Positions 28,300-37,952 of a stretch of DNA of 55,580 nucleotides are shown one piece after another. The notes below the pieces were generated by a model that did not search any database, had not been told where the DNA came from, and worked only from the letters and a program-made list of their open reading frames with translations. The position numbers and the translations under genes are program-made. Source of the DNA: an aff. Roholtiella sp. LEGE 12411. GTDB lineage: Bacteria > Cyanobacteriota > Cyanobacteriia > Cyanobacteriales > Nostocaceae. Position 1 is the first letter of the stretch, and each line of letters opens with the position of its first letter. Where the stretch lies: contig NZ_JADEXR010000028.1 in NCBI RefSeq assembly GCF_015206995.1, positions 1 through 55,580 on the forward strand. The letters run 5' to 3'.

Positions 28300-29418
28300 C
28301 TAAGTTAAGACTTGTAGGGTAGCAAGTCCTGTTTTTTTCCAACTGAATTGATTTGCTCTTTTTATACCTTGGTTGGAAAGGTGCGATCGCAATCCTGAAT
28401 CCGTAGCGATGGTTTGCATTGCGGCGGTGATTTCTGCTGTGTTGTAGGGGTTAATGAGAATTGCAGCGTCGCCAGCCACTTCTGGGAGAGAAGAAAGGTT
28501 AGAGGTGATTACTGGAGTACCACAAGCCATTGCTTCTAAGACAGGGAAACCAAAGCCTTCCCAAAGACTAGGAAAAACAAGAGCGATCGCACTATTTATA
28601 ATTGTTGGTAATTCGTTATGAGGTACATAGTTGAGAAACTGCACCTGATGAGTAATACCCAGTTCCTCAAGTTGTGCTTGTAATAATGGGGTATAACGCC
28701 CATCAGTTGGGCCTGCTAACCATAGTTGATAGTTGCTTTTATGAGGTAGTGCAGCAAAAGCAGTTATAAGCCTGTGCAAGTTTTTGTAAGGGTCGTGTCG
28801 CCCAATGTAAAGAAAATAGCACTGACCTTGACTCCATCTTTTCACCTCTCCATCTTCCCATGTTTTCCACAAGGGGCGAAAATGTTGGCGATCGTAAGCC
28901 AGAGGAATGGGGGTAATTTTGCTCGCGGGAATTTGGTAAAAGTTGATGATGTCATTAGCTGTAGCGTGGGAGTTACAGATAATGTGTTGTGCTTGTTGGA
29001 GAACTCGAGGGACGTAGTAACGATGGTATGGCGTCAAAGGTGAGAAGCGTTTAGGAAAGCGCAGTGGTATCAAATCGTGAGACATGACAACAAAACGGCA
29101 TTTACTATAAAGTGGTGCTTCTGGTAAGGGGGAAAATAACAGCCGGGATTTTAACTTTTTATAAATTTGTGGTAGTTGAAACTGTGTCCAGAGCAGTCGG
29201 TTGAAATGTCCTTTTGTGCCGCGATCGGGGGTAAGATTATCTGGAACTGTGTAGCAGTTAAATTCTGGATATTCTTGGGTTGTTAATAGGGTTGGGTTGA
29301 GAGATTTTAAATAAGGAAAAATATTTTTAGCGTAGTTACTTATACCCGTTGGTTGAGAAAACAAAATTGATAAATTAACAATTAATTGATTAGAGTCAAA
29401 AGTGTCTATTGTCTTCAT
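28300..29418 (-). CDS. GT4 family glycosyltransferase
   Basis: The 372-residue GT-B fold enzyme would transfer a sugar from a nucleotide donor to the growing polysaccharide at the cytoplasmic membrane face. The C-terminal donor-binding signature [20 protein letters not shown] with the E-x7-E pair and the following [16 protein letters not shown] are diagnostic of GT4; [11 protein letters not shown] is the usual inter-domain strand. The open frame includes a TTG one codon earlier; the ATG at 29418 overlaps the upstream stop (TGATG), pointing to translational coupling. It is the last gene of the polysaccharide operon. Sugar specificity cannot be read from sequence; its close similarity to the preceding GT4 suggests related donors, perhaps mannose or a GDP-sugar. 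Confidence 0.92.
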   Translation of the reverse strand: MKTIDTFDSNQLIVNLSILFSQPTGISNYAKNIFPYLKSLNPTLLTTQEYPEFNCYTVPDNLTPDRGTKGHFNRLLWTQFQLPQIYKKLKSRLLFSPLPEAPLYSKCRFVVMSHDLIPLRFPKRFSPLTPYHRYYVPRVLQQAQHIICNSHATANDIINFYQIPASKITPIPLAYDRQHFRPLWKTWEDGEVKRWSQGQCYFLYIGRHDPYKNLHRLITAFAALPHKSNYQLWLAGPTDGRYTPLLQAQLEELGITHQVQFLNYVPHNELPTIINSAIALVFPSLWEGFGFPVLEAMACGTPVITSNLSSLPEVAGDAAILINPYNTAEITAAMQTIATDSGLRSHLSNQGIKRANQFSWKKTGLATLQVLT

Positions 29419-30599
29419 CAAACAAAATCTCTATAAGCCTTGAGCGTTTCTTTTGCTGTTCTTTCCCAGGAAAATAATTTTGCTCTTTCTTGACCTTTGT
29501 TAATTAGTTCTTGCCTAAATTGACAATCATTAATTATTTTTAATATAGCTTCAGCTAGTTGGATAAAATCATTGGGATCAATTAATATAGCAGCATCTCC
29601 CGTTACTTCTGGAAGTGATGAAGTATTAGCAGTGACAACAGGTGCGCCTAGAGTCATTGCTTCTAGTACTGGTAGACCAAAACCTTCGTAATGAGAAGGA
29701 TAAACGAAAACATCGGCTTTTGAGTAAAATAGTGCTACTAATTTATCTGACAAATAGTCAAGATGGTGAATTTCGTGTTTCCAGGGAGATGTATCAATAG
29801 CCATAAATATTGGTTCATAATTCCATCCTTTCTTACCAATTAATATTAGGTGATGTTCAATTTTATATTTTTGTTTTAAGAAGTTGAATGCTTTAATTAT
29901 ATTATTAATATTTTTTCGTGGTTCTATGGTACTAACAAAAAGTAGATAGGGTTTGGAAAAATCGTATTTAGCTTGCTTTTCAAGCTTCTCAACAATTTCT
30001 TCAGATAAGTAACTTAGATGGTAACGACTAGCTAGAGGAGTAACATAGATTTTCTGTGGATCTACTTCTAAATACTCAATAATATCTTTTTTAGAGCTTT
30101 CTGAAATTGTTAATACTAAATCTGTCCACTGTAAGCAGTGCTTAACTCTTTTTGTATATGTTTTAACAACTGAGTCTATATAATTAGGATATTTAATAAA
30201 AGTCAAATCATATATATTCATAACCTTTAAGCTGTTATTACAGGGATAAACTGAATAATTTGTTCCATGTAATATATCTGGGTAATCAAAACATTGTTCT
30301 AAGTAATTCTGAAAAGAGTATAGAAATAAACTTGATGCTTGAGTTGATGTCAAGAATAAATCAGAAATTCTGACAGGTATGGGTAGTATATGATGAATAG
30401 AAGAATTTTGATTTAAGCAATCAGGTAAAGCTAGTTTGCCTGAAAGCCAATTTTTAAATCCTGGTTGATAGGCAATCTCCAATTGAAATTTCTCTTGGGA
30501 TTGTAAAGCGTCAAGTGAGCGGATTAAATTAGCAACATAAAAGCCAACTCCACTTGGTTTTGAATCTACTGGAGTGGCATCAACTACAACTTTTAACAT
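29418..30599 (-). CDS. GT4 family glycosyltransferase
   Basis: A 393-residue GT4 enzyme with N-terminal VVDATPVDSKPSGVGFYVANL (a typical acceptor-domain opening with the GVGxY turn), inter-domain LFVSTIEPRKNI and donor-site EGFGLPVLEAMTLGAPVVTA. It follows gmd by only 7 bp and is coupled by overlap to the next GT4, which places both with the GDP-mannose-derived sugar pathway. AT-rich codon use in its middle part is stronger than in gmd, perhaps reflecting separate origin. Linkage and donor are unknown. Confidence 0.92.
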   Translation of the reverse strand: MLKVVVDATPVDSKPSGVGFYVANLIRSLDALQSQEKFQLEIAYQPGFKNWLSGKLALPDCLNQNSSIHHILPIPVRISDLFLTSTQASSLFLYSFQNYLEQCFDYPDILHGTNYSVYPCNNSLKVMNIYDLTFIKYPNYIDSVVKTYTKRVKHCLQWTDLVLTISESSKKDIIEYLEVDPQKIYVTPLASRYHLSYLSEEIVEKLEKQAKYDFSKPYLLFVSTIEPRKNINNIIKAFNFLKQKYKIEHHLILIGKKGWNYEPIFMAIDTSPWKHEIHHLDYLSDKLVALFYSKADVFVYPSHYEGFGLPVLEAMTLGAPVVTANTSSLPEVTGDAAILIDPNDFIQLAEAILKIINDCQFRQELINKGQERAKLFSWERTAKETLKAYRDFV

Positions 30600-30606
30600 T
30601 AGATAT

Positions 30607-31587
30607 TTAAGCTCCGCCGTTGCTTAATTTTTTCAGGTCATAATCAACCATTAACTCAACCATTTGCTGAAAGGGATGTTGAGGTTGCCATCCTAACTCG
30701 GTCTTAATTTTATTAATGGAGCCAATTAACTGCACAGGTTCATCAGGGCGGTAAAATGCGGGATCAACAGAGACATAATCTTGCCAGTTTAAACCAACAC
30801 AGTTGAAGGAACACTCAACAAGTTCTTTGACAGAGTGAGTTTCACCACTGGCGATGATGTAGTCTTCAGGTTGTGCCTGTTGCAACATCAGCCACATAGC
30901 GTAAACGGCATCTTTGGCGTAGCACCAGTCACGACGAGCATCTAGGTTGCCTAATTTTAGTTCATTTGCCAGGCCCAGTTTGATTTGGGCAGCTGTGTGT
31001 GTAATTTTGCGAAATACAAATTCTGTACCGCGTCGAGGGGATTCGTGAGTGTAAGTAATACCACAGCAGGCGTAGAGGTTGTATTTTTGCCGATAGTTGA
31101 TAGTCATCCAATGAGCATAAGCTTTGGCAACACCGTAGGGGTTACGGGGACGGAAAGCGGTGCGTTCAGTTTGGGGTGATTCGTCTGGTTGACCAAAAAC
31201 TTCACTACTAGAGGCTTGATAAAATTTAGCATCCGGTTTGCAGCGACGGATAGACTCTAAGAGACGGGAAACACCAAGGGCTGTGTATTCAGCAGTGAGG
31301 GCTGGTTGAGTCCAAGAAAGGGGTACGTAGCTTTGAGAGGCAAGATTGTAAATTTCGTCAGGTTGAGCTTCGGCAATTACATCCATTAAGGAAGATTGAT
31401 CCAAGAGATCACCTGATAATATTTGAACGTTGTCTGAAAGATGGGCGATACGCTCCAGATTGCTGGTACTAGAACGGCGGACTAGACCAAAGACTTGATA
31501 GCCTTTAGATAGGAGAAGTTCGGCAAGATAGGAACCGTCTTGTCCAGTTAAACCAGTGATTAGGGCTTTTTTTGTCACGTTTGTCAT
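30607..31587 (-). CDS. gmd: GDP-mannose 4,6-dehydratase
   Basis: An extended short-chain dehydrogenase (326 residues) converting GDP-D-mannose to GDP-4-keto-6-deoxy-D-mannose, precursor of fucose, rhamnose and perosamine. The NAD(P)-binding GLTGQDGSYLAELLL is at residues 12-26, the catalytic S/T-x-E and YxxxK elements appear as SSSEVFG and YGVAKAYAH, and HESPRRGTEFV is a Gmd hallmark (usual form HESPRRGLEFV). No fucose synthase, Rmd or aminotransferase for the next step is in this locus, so the reductase must be elsewhere. The ATG start is followed by MTNVTKKALITG. Confidence 0.95.
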   Translation of the reverse strand: MTNVTKKALITGLTGQDGSYLAELLLSKGYQVFGLVRRSSTSNLERIAHLSDNVQILSGDLLDQSSLMDVIAEAQPDEIYNLASQSYVPLSWTQPALTAEYTALGVSRLLESIRRCKPDAKFYQASSSEVFGQPDESPQTERTAFRPRNPYGVAKAYAHWMTINYRQKYNLYACCGITYTHESPRRGTEFVFRKITHTAAQIKLGLANELKLGNLDARRDWCYAKDAVYAMWLMLQQAQPEDYIIASGETHSVKELVECSFNCVGLNWQDYVSVDPAFYRPDEPVQLIGSINKIKTELGWQPQHPFQQMVELMVDYDLKKLSNGGA

Positions 31588-31593
31588 TAGATT

Positions 31594-31797
31594 TTATTTT
31601 TCCCAAACTAATAATATTACTCCACTCACTATTAAACTCAAACCTACTAGACATGTCACGAAAATAGCTTCATTGCCGACATCAACTCTGCCTAACTTGA
31701 GGGTAGCTACTTTAAAAAAAACTGTCCTGCCACACTGGCTAAAACTGACATGAGCAATCAAATAAATTACTGTAGTGTTAAAAAAGTATCTTCTCAC
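31594..31797 (-). CDS. hypothetical small membrane protein
   Basis: A 67-codon open frame ends 6 bp upstream of gmd. Its C-terminal half is a plausible membrane helix (VTCLVGLSLIVSGVILLVW). I recognise no family. The first codons lie inside copy one of a 111-bp tandem duplication, so the N-terminus may be an accident of that event; it could be the tail of a lost membrane protein. Spacing to gmd suggests translation coupling if real. Confidence 0.3.
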   Translation of the reverse strand: MRRYFFNTTVIYLIAHVSFSQCGRTVFFKVATLKLGRVDVGNEAIFVTCLVGLSLIVSGVILLVWEK

Positions 31798-31971
31798 TCA
31801 TTAATCAGTTTTTTATCATACGCTTAATTGAAGTATTAAATATTAAGAATTAGAAGTGATGGTTATTACTGTAGTGTTAACTGTAGTGTTAAAAAAGCAT
31901 CTTCTCACTCATTAATCAGTTTTTTATCATACGCTTAATTGAAGTATTAAATATTAAGAATTAGAAGTGAT
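31769..31971. repeat. tandem duplication, 92-bp copies offset by 111 bp
   Basis: Copy one (31769-31860) and copy two (31880-31971) are identical except for one base (AAGTATC versus AAGCATC). Copy two contains the last codons and stop of the membrane protein gene (31954-34011), so copy one carries a second, detached copy of that gene's 3' end. The near identity implies a recent event. Confidence 0.95.
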
Positions 31972-34011
31972 AGTTACGTCAATTTGGAGAGATTTCGCTT
32001 CTTTATCGATAAACCAAGCCACTGATTCTTGTACCATAGTTAAAACTAAACTGTATTTACCTGGGTTAGTGGGTGTTTTAATCAGTGCATTAATTACTAC
32101 TGACTCTCCAGGAGATAGATCAAAAGGAAGGGCTGTACGCTTGCCATCCTCGTCAAACATTACCAATTTTCCAGTAGGATCTAGCCAACGATAACTGAAG
32201 TTTGTGGGATGTTTACCTATGGTAGACCATAAAAAGTTACTAGTATTTGTAATTATAAGTGGTATTTTTAATAATTCATCTTTGCTGAGAGTTTTTGGAA
32301 CTGCATAAGCTTCTATTTTTTGTGAGAATACTTTTTGTATAGGCAACTGAATTTCATAAGATATTAAATTTTGAGAAGAGTTAATATCTTCTTTAACTGA
32401 ATACATCTTAATAAGTTTATCTTTCTCTTTTAGAGACTGCTGAGATATGATGCAAAGTTTCCCTCGGCTATCTTCTCCTAACCAGTTAATAACTTGAGCG
32501 GTATTCATTGACTTAGAAACACCACTATAGTTAGGCGGACTATTTCCTGAATAACCATTTACAACAGGGACATTGGCTTTTATACCAGCCCACATAGCTG
32601 ATAAATGCGATACCCAATACGGCTTTTCAGGATTCAGTGTGACATACGCTAAATTACAATCACTTTGCATTAATTCCTGAATTTGTAGAACTTCTTTTGT
32701 AAAAAGTAGTTTTTCAGAGCTAGGTAAATTAATTACAATTTGTTCTAGTAAACATCCAAGGCAAAGTAAGCTTAATATTGACATACGTACCTGCTTTCCA
32801 AGCATAGTACGTATCAGAGAGTCCAAGCATAATATTGCGGCAACTATGAGATAAAAATAAACTATTGTCCAAATTCGAGTCACTGCTCTAATTGCCGAAG
32901 CGCCAGGTATAACGCTATAAATAATTCTCCAAAGTGACCAACCATTTGGTAGACGTATACAAAGAATAAAAAGAGTGAAAGCAACAAGTAGGCAGACTTT
33001 TATAAGAAAACTTCTTTCAGAAGTTAATACAGACTGTCGAAACAGTAACATGTAAACAGATAATCCAATTAACAAAATAACTAAGAACCCTAGAAATAAA
33101 TGGTGTTCTTGAGTCATTTGTAAGTCTTTAGAAAATACTGAAAGCGAAGACCACCAAAGACTATCAGGTGCTGGTAAAAACCAAGAGGAAAGTCTAGGCA
33201 GCATATAGTCTACTTCTGCATAGCTGCGATACGCAAGTATTTCTTTAGCATTTATGTAAGGTCTAAGCAAACCATACATGAGTAATGCCCAAGTTAAAGT
33301 AATTGTAATAACTGCTTTGTAGTTATGCTTAAAATATGTAGTTAGACGATAAAAAGTATTTCTATCTAAGATAGATACTATCACTATAAGAATCATTAAA
33401 CTAAATATCAAGAACCAGCCTAAATAGATACCAGAAAGAACTTGAAGATAAATCAGTATAAGCGATAATGCAAGTTGTTTATTATTGGGCGATTTGATAA
33501 AATTCCAGACAAACAGAAATGCAAGTGGTGTAAAAAACTGAGGAAGTAGTTGCTGATGAAGAATTTGAACAAGTCTCGGCATACCGAACGCAAAAAGAAA
33601 AGCACCAATTACTGTTGGTACATGACTTGTACGATAATGCCGCATTAATATAGCAAAGCTAATAAAACAGAGGATACATACTAATATCATCCATAATTGA
33701 TATGATAAGTCTGGATCAAATAAGGCTCTCAATGCCCAGTATATGGGAGCAGAACCAAATAAGTTATCTGAAAAAGTTAAAACATTTTTATAAGGATAAA
33801 AGAAAGCTGGTGAGAATAACTCGCCAACATAATTTCTATTAGTTAAGAGTTGAAATGAGTGTTCTAAAAAATAATGATTTAATCTGGTATCTCCAGCATC
33901 TGCTTGCATGGAGGAAAATCCTGATAAAATTGTAGGCTTAAATGCATTCAATACACCAAAGAAACAAAAAAATATATATAAAGCTGCTGGGTATATTTTT
34001 TTAATTTTCAT
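31954..34011 (-). CDS. polytopic membrane protein, GT-C-like glycosyltransferase
   Basis: The 685 residues start with a signal-anchor-like helix, then a loop with acidic residues (QADAGDTRLNHYFLEH) where GT-C enzymes carry their catalytic Asp. About ten further hydrophobic segments extend to about residue 420, followed by a soluble part. The last ~95 residues form a beta-rich domain (SPGESVVINALIKTP, GKYSLVLTMVQESVAWF) seen attached to other polysaccharide enzymes. GT-C enzymes use polyprenyl-phosphate sugars on the outer membrane face; the GT2 gene 30 bp upstream could supply that donor. The family call is inferred from topology and context; YfhO-like proteins are an alternative. Confidence 0.6.
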   Translation of the reverse strand: MKIKKIYPAALYIFFCFFGVLNAFKPTILSGFSSMQADAGDTRLNHYFLEHSFQLLTNRNYVGELFSPAFFYPYKNVLTFSDNLFGSAPIYWALRALFDPDLSYQLWMILVCILCFISFAILMRHYRTSHVPTVIGAFLFAFGMPRLVQILHQQLLPQFFTPLAFLFVWNFIKSPNNKQLALSLILIYLQVLSGIYLGWFLIFSLMILIVIVSILDRNTFYRLTTYFKHNYKAVITITLTWALLMYGLLRPYINAKEILAYRSYAEVDYMLPRLSSWFLPAPDSLWWSSLSVFSKDLQMTQEHHLFLGFLVILLIGLSVYMLLFRQSVLTSERSFLIKVCLLVAFTLFILCIRLPNGWSLWRIIYSVIPGASAIRAVTRIWTIVYFYLIVAAILCLDSLIRTMLGKQVRMSILSLLCLGCLLEQIVINLPSSEKLLFTKEVLQIQELMQSDCNLAYVTLNPEKPYWVSHLSAMWAGIKANVPVVNGYSGNSPPNYSGVSKSMNTAQVINWLGEDSRGKLCIISQQSLKEKDKLIKMYSVKEDINSSQNLISYEIQLPIQKVFSQKIEAYAVPKTLSKDELLKIPLIITNTSNFLWSTIGKHPTNFSYRWLDPTGKLVMFDEDGKRTALPFDLSPGESVVINALIKTPTNPGKYSLVLTMVQESVAWFIDKEAKSLQIDVTITSNS

Positions 34012-34041
34012 ATATTTTAAGTAAAATTTAATTTATTTTTA

Positions 34042-34728
34042 TCAAAAAAGATTATATTTTAAAATACAAAATATAGCTCTTATCCCATCTTTCCAACCTA
34101 TTTTTTTACCTTCGTTATAAGTACGACCATAATAAGATATACCTACTTCGTAAATCCGACATCCCATTTTTGCAACTTTTGCGGTTATTTCTGGTTCAAA
34201 TCCAAAACGATTTTCTTTTATTTTGATAGCTTGAATTACTTCTCGCCGGAACGCTTTATAACAGGTTTCCATGTCTGTAAGGTTGACATTAGTCAACATA
34301 TTGGACAACATAGTTAGAAATCCATTACCAACTCTGTGCCAATAGTAAACAACTCTATGAGCTCTACCACTTTGAAAACGTGAGCCAAAGACTACATCAG
34401 CCTTATTATCAAGAATAGGTTTAATCATTAGAGGATATTCTTGAGGATCATACTCTAAATCTGCATCCTGAACAATTACTATATCTCCAGTCGCCCCTGC
34501 AAAACCCGTGCGTAGCGCTGCACCCTTTCCAAGATTACGTTTGTGATAAATAATTATGTCTACTTCTAGTTCTAATTTAGATTGCAATATTTCCCGTGTA
34601 CCATCTGTTGAGCAGTCATCAACAATAATTATTTCTAAATCTTTGATAGGAGATGACTTAACCGCTTGCACAACTTGCTCAATTGTTTCACATTCATTAA
34701 AACAAGGAATAATAACAGAGAGTTTCAT
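34042..34728 (-). CDS. GT2 glycosyltransferase, polyprenyl-phosphate mannose synthase-like
   Basis: A 228-residue GT-A fold enzyme resembling DPM1/polyprenyl-phosphate glycosyltransferases. Visible motifs are VIIPCFNECETI (start), VDDCSTDGT, the metal-binding DADLEYDP and FGSRFQSG. There is no C-terminal membrane domain, as in DPM1-type enzymes. The open frame extends upstream to 34839 inside the preceding gene, but the ATG at 34728 gives the canonical N-terminus MKLSVIIPC and lies 4 bp after the upstream stop. It probably makes a lipid-linked sugar for the GT-C-like protein that follows. Confidence 0.9.
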   Translation of the reverse strand: MKLSVIIPCFNECETIEQVVQAVKSSPIKDLEIIIVDDCSTDGTREILQSKLELEVDIIIYHKRNLGKGAALRTGFAGATGDIVIVQDADLEYDPQEYPLMIKPILDNKADVVFGSRFQSGRAHRVVYYWHRVGNGFLTMLSNMLTNVNLTDMETCYKAFRREVIQAIKIKENRFGFEPEITAKVAKMGCRIYEVGISYYGRTYNEGKKIGWKDGIRAIFCILKYNLF

Positions 34729-34732
34729 AATA

Positions 34733-37129
34733 TTAGTCTTTTGAATTAAAGCATTTACAGGTAATATCGTGAATGAAATTGTTAGCGATCGCCTGCCAAT
34801 CAAATTTTTCTTGAACAAGGCGTTTAGCAGCTTCGACACGCATCTCTCTAGCTAATAAATCTTCGTATTTTATATTAGCGATCGCTTCAGGAAAGTTTTC
34901 TAGCTGTACAACTGTACAATGTTTGCCATCCTCAATTCCTAATCCTCTTGCACCAGTTGGTGTAGAAATTACAGGAATTCCAGATGCAAAGTACTCTAGC
35001 ATTTTTAAATTAGTCCCTGAACCAAAAGTGACTGGGTTAAGTGCTACATCTGCTAATTCAAAAGCAGTATTTTTCGTTTCTTCATCTACTGCACCCATGA
35101 AGCCAACATTTGCAGGACGTGGCTCATCCCGAAACGCCAAACCTACACTGCCGATAACGAGGAAATTAACATCAGGAAGTTCCTGAGCCATCTTAAAAAT
35201 GTGCCATACTGCCTCTAAATTAGGACTATGCCAACTGCCCATAAATATTGCAGTAAAACTTCCAGATAAACCTAATTTTTGTTTATTTAAATACCGCTTT
35301 TCTATATCGACGTAATTAACTGTTTCTAAATCTACACCATTAGGAACTTCAAGAATTTTGCTTATATCTGTACCATATATTTGATGAAGAGTCTTAGCAT
35401 CATCCATAGAGCAAACCATGATGAGTTCACTTAGACGACAACATTCATCTTCAATTTTGCGAGTGATTTCCAATAACTCATGCCCTATGGGATTATTTGG
35501 TAAAATACCTTTTTTTAGTTCAACTTCCACATCCTGAGCTTCATACCAAATTGCTTTGTTAGTCACTGCTTGAATTGCAGGCAAAAGGTAAGGATGGCAA
35601 GCAACTACAAAATCTGAGGATTCTACAGATGCTTTTAAAGCTGCCATATATGCAGGAGTTAAATGGTACAGTTGTGGCATAATCACATCTGTAATCGGTA
35701 CTCCTACCTTTTTTTCAATTAGCCACTCTTGCTCTTGATGCTGTTGTGATTTAGGAATTCGTGTTTCATACAAGTTAGGAGCAATTTCACCTTGAAATGC
35801 CTCTTGATCGGCATTTGTAAATGTAACTAGTTCAACATCAAACTGACTAGCTATTTGCCGATACAAGTGAAATACTCGGCTTTGTCCACCACCTCTAGGA
35901 GGAAAGACAGGAAATGTTAAAGCTACTGTAATTTTTTGCCGCTTTTTGATGCTTGGACTATTATATGTAGTTGGTTTATCGCCTAATAACCTAGCGACTG
36001 TGTTTTCCCAATTAATTCCAGCAACTAGCTTCCTTCCTGTCAAACCCATTTGCTGTGCTTCGTCTCGATGTTCACACAGATAATCAATGCGTTCAGCCAG
36101 TGCTTGTGGTTCGGGAGGAACTGAATACCCTGTCTCACTATTAATAACAAACTCATTAGGGCCGCCAGCATCTGTTGTTGTCAATACTGGTTTACCACTC
36201 ATCATTGCTTCTATGGTAACTAGTCCATAATCTTCATCATAGGGAACGTAAGAAACAGCTAGAGAATCGGCATAAATATTTGTTATTTCTTGGTCATTAA
36301 CAAATCCTAAAAAAACAATTCTTTCGTCTTCTCCCGCTAATTGTTTTAAATAATCAGCGTCAGGGCCTGTTCCAGCAATCTTTAACTGAATATTTGTTTT
36401 CACATACTTCATTGCTTGGATTAATAAGCTGATACGTTTAGCACTATCTAAACGACCAACTGTGAATAAATAGTCACTATTACCTCTACGAAAAGACTCG
36501 ATATTGGAAGGTGGATATATAACTTCTACAGAACTTTCTAAAGGAAAATAATTTTGCCGCTTGACTACATTTTGAGCAATTGCAGCATACTTGTTAATTG
36601 CATTAGAGGCTAAACCTATGCCATCAAGAAAATGAACAAACTCTCGTATTAAAGGCCCAGGAAACTGAAACGCATCTTTTGGGCAATTTGAGTTAGAGCG
36701 CAGTCGTTCTAATCTTTCAAAAAATTCTTTTAAGGCATTTCTATTTCCCTGATTGCTTCTGATAAACTTCTGTAAAGCAGTAATATCTTGATTTTTAGAA
36801 CTATAGATTTCCGGGTATTTAGTAAAATGATATGTATCATATAAGCCGCGTAATCGATGCAGCATATAACAAATATGATTAGGATGCTGTACCATCCATC
36901 CCGGATATTTACCAGATATAACTAAATCAAAGTGAGTCAAATCTAATTCAGAAAAACTTTTGTAGCTATCTATGAGTTCCCAGAAATTCCTTTCTGGACT
37001 TGGTAACTTAATCAATTCTGCCTGATGATGAGTATTTTGGTTTATAGATTTTAGTAGTCCCCACCAGAGATTTTCAGCCCCACCAATACAAAATGGAACA
37101 GGACTAGGAGCAATAATGGCTATTTGCAT
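34733..37129 (-). CDS. bifunctional protein with two GT4 glycosyltransferase domains
   Basis: Two complete GT-B units are fused in 798 residues. Unit one (about 1-385) opens with IAPSPVPFCIGGAENLW and has donor motif EDYGLVTIEAMMSGKPVLTT. Unit two (about 398-790) opens with VALTFPVFPPRGGGQSRVFH and has the variant LKMLEYFASGIPVISTPTGA with the expected second Glu. Double GT4 proteins often add two sugars in succession or make a repeated disaccharide. Unit one resembles the single GT4 at 38633-39676 (shared GGAE opening and EDYG motif). Codon use is AT-rich like its neighbours. The next gene starts 4 bp after its stop. Confidence 0.9.
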   Translation of the reverse strand: MQIAIIAPSPVPFCIGGAENLWWGLLKSINQNTHHQAELIKLPSPERNFWELIDSYKSFSELDLTHFDLVISGKYPGWMVQHPNHICYMLHRLRGLYDTYHFTKYPEIYSSKNQDITALQKFIRSNQGNRNALKEFFERLERLRSNSNCPKDAFQFPGPLIREFVHFLDGIGLASNAINKYAAIAQNVVKRQNYFPLESSVEVIYPPSNIESFRRGNSDYLFTVGRLDSAKRISLLIQAMKYVKTNIQLKIAGTGPDADYLKQLAGEDERIVFLGFVNDQEITNIYADSLAVSYVPYDEDYGLVTIEAMMSGKPVLTTTDAGGPNEFVINSETGYSVPPEPQALAERIDYLCEHRDEAQQMGLTGRKLVAGINWENTVARLLGDKPTTYNSPSIKKRQKITVALTFPVFPPRGGGQSRVFHLYRQIASQFDVELVTFTNADQEAFQGEIAPNLYETRIPKSQQHQEQEWLIEKKVGVPITDVIMPQLYHLTPAYMAALKASVESSDFVVACHPYLLPAIQAVTNKAIWYEAQDVEVELKKGILPNNPIGHELLEITRKIEDECCRLSELIMVCSMDDAKTLHQIYGTDISKILEVPNGVDLETVNYVDIEKRYLNKQKLGLSGSFTAIFMGSWHSPNLEAVWHIFKMAQELPDVNFLVIGSVGLAFRDEPRPANVGFMGAVDEETKNTAFELADVALNPVTFGSGTNLKMLEYFASGIPVISTPTGARGLGIEDGKHCTVVQLENFPEAIANIKYEDLLAREMRVEAAKRLVQEKFDWQAIANNFIHDITCKCFNSKD

Positions 37130-37149
37130 GATTTTGATAAACTAGCTTT

Positions 37150-37555
37150 TTATTTCTTTCGCATCCAAAAACTACAGCCATACCTCTCAATATCTTTGAA
37201 TTTACTATCTGATGTCCAGAGAGGTTCCCCAATTTTCACCAGTTCAGGCTTCGTAGATATATAAAAATTTGGCAGTATATCTGTTTGGTTTCTTTTCAGC
37301 AATCATGCAATATAGCGATACACAGTCTAGCCTAAGAATAAAATCATTACTAAAATGTGGAGCTATTGGTTGAACGTTAGGATAAGCATCTATTTCCCTC
37401 AATTGAGGAAAATGCTTTTGGAATTGAGTCAGAGTATCATGGTAAGAATCTATAGACGCTGATAGGACGCTGTCAATATAGTTATTTGTATTTCCTAAAG
37501 TGGAACGTGGCTGAATTTGACTAGTGGGAGGATAGTCTATTTCAATCGTGAACAT
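37150..37555 (-). pseudogene. gutted class I SAM methyltransferase
   Basis: The minus strand encodes a recognisable methyltransferase N-terminus (MFTIEIDYPPTSQIQ ... DCVSLYCMIAEKKPNRY, to about 37277). The next expected element, the SAM-binding glycine motif, is missing. A C-terminal end in another frame (GEPLWTSDSKFKDIERYG then CSFWMRKK, stop at 37150-37152) follows almost directly. The middle has been deleted with a frameshift. The continuous 111-codon open frame (37244-37579) covers only the N-terminal part. It cannot be catalytic. It marks a modification step lost from this polysaccharide. Confidence 0.75.
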
Positions 37556-37639
37556 TTTCTTGCCCCCTGATAACAACAATCATGAGAGTCTGTAAATATA
37601 CGAGCTGGTAGATTAAAGCTTAGTATAGGATATTTTGCA

Positions 37640-37935
37640 GAACATTCTCCCACGATATGTTTAGCGATCGGTATCTTTCTAGTCCTGCCATTCCATTGCA
37701 GCGGCACTTTTTTGAGAAAAGTATAAATCATCAATTGCTTGCGCGATCGCCTTAGCCTCTGGTTGAACAATAAAATCTGTTCTTTGGTCAACTACAAACT
37801 CTACCGCTTCTCCTGAGTCGATGCAAGTAATGCTGGTTTAGCAGCCAACATTGCTTCTAACCTCACATAAGGGTAATTTTCATCGTAGGAACCAAAAAAC
37901 ACACCTAGACAATGAGCATATAAGTCTGCAAGAGG
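37640..37935 (-). pseudogene. duplicated 3' fragment of a GT4 glycosyltransferase gene
   Basis: The DNA here closely matches 38655-38950, the C-terminal part of the intact GT4 gene about 1 kb upstream in the operon (for example AAAGTATAAATCATCAATTG and GAACCAAAAAACACACC in both). Small indels break the frame, and the fragment lacks the N-terminal two thirds. The 84-codon open frame at 37537-37791 lies across it in a different frame and is not a real gene. Confidence 0.85.
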
Positions 37936-37952
37936 TCTATTGATTCTACAAA

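Noticed and set aside
37537-37791. 84-codon open frame in the polysaccharide operon
   Set aside because: It reads across the duplicated GT4 fragment in a different frame from the homologous protein.
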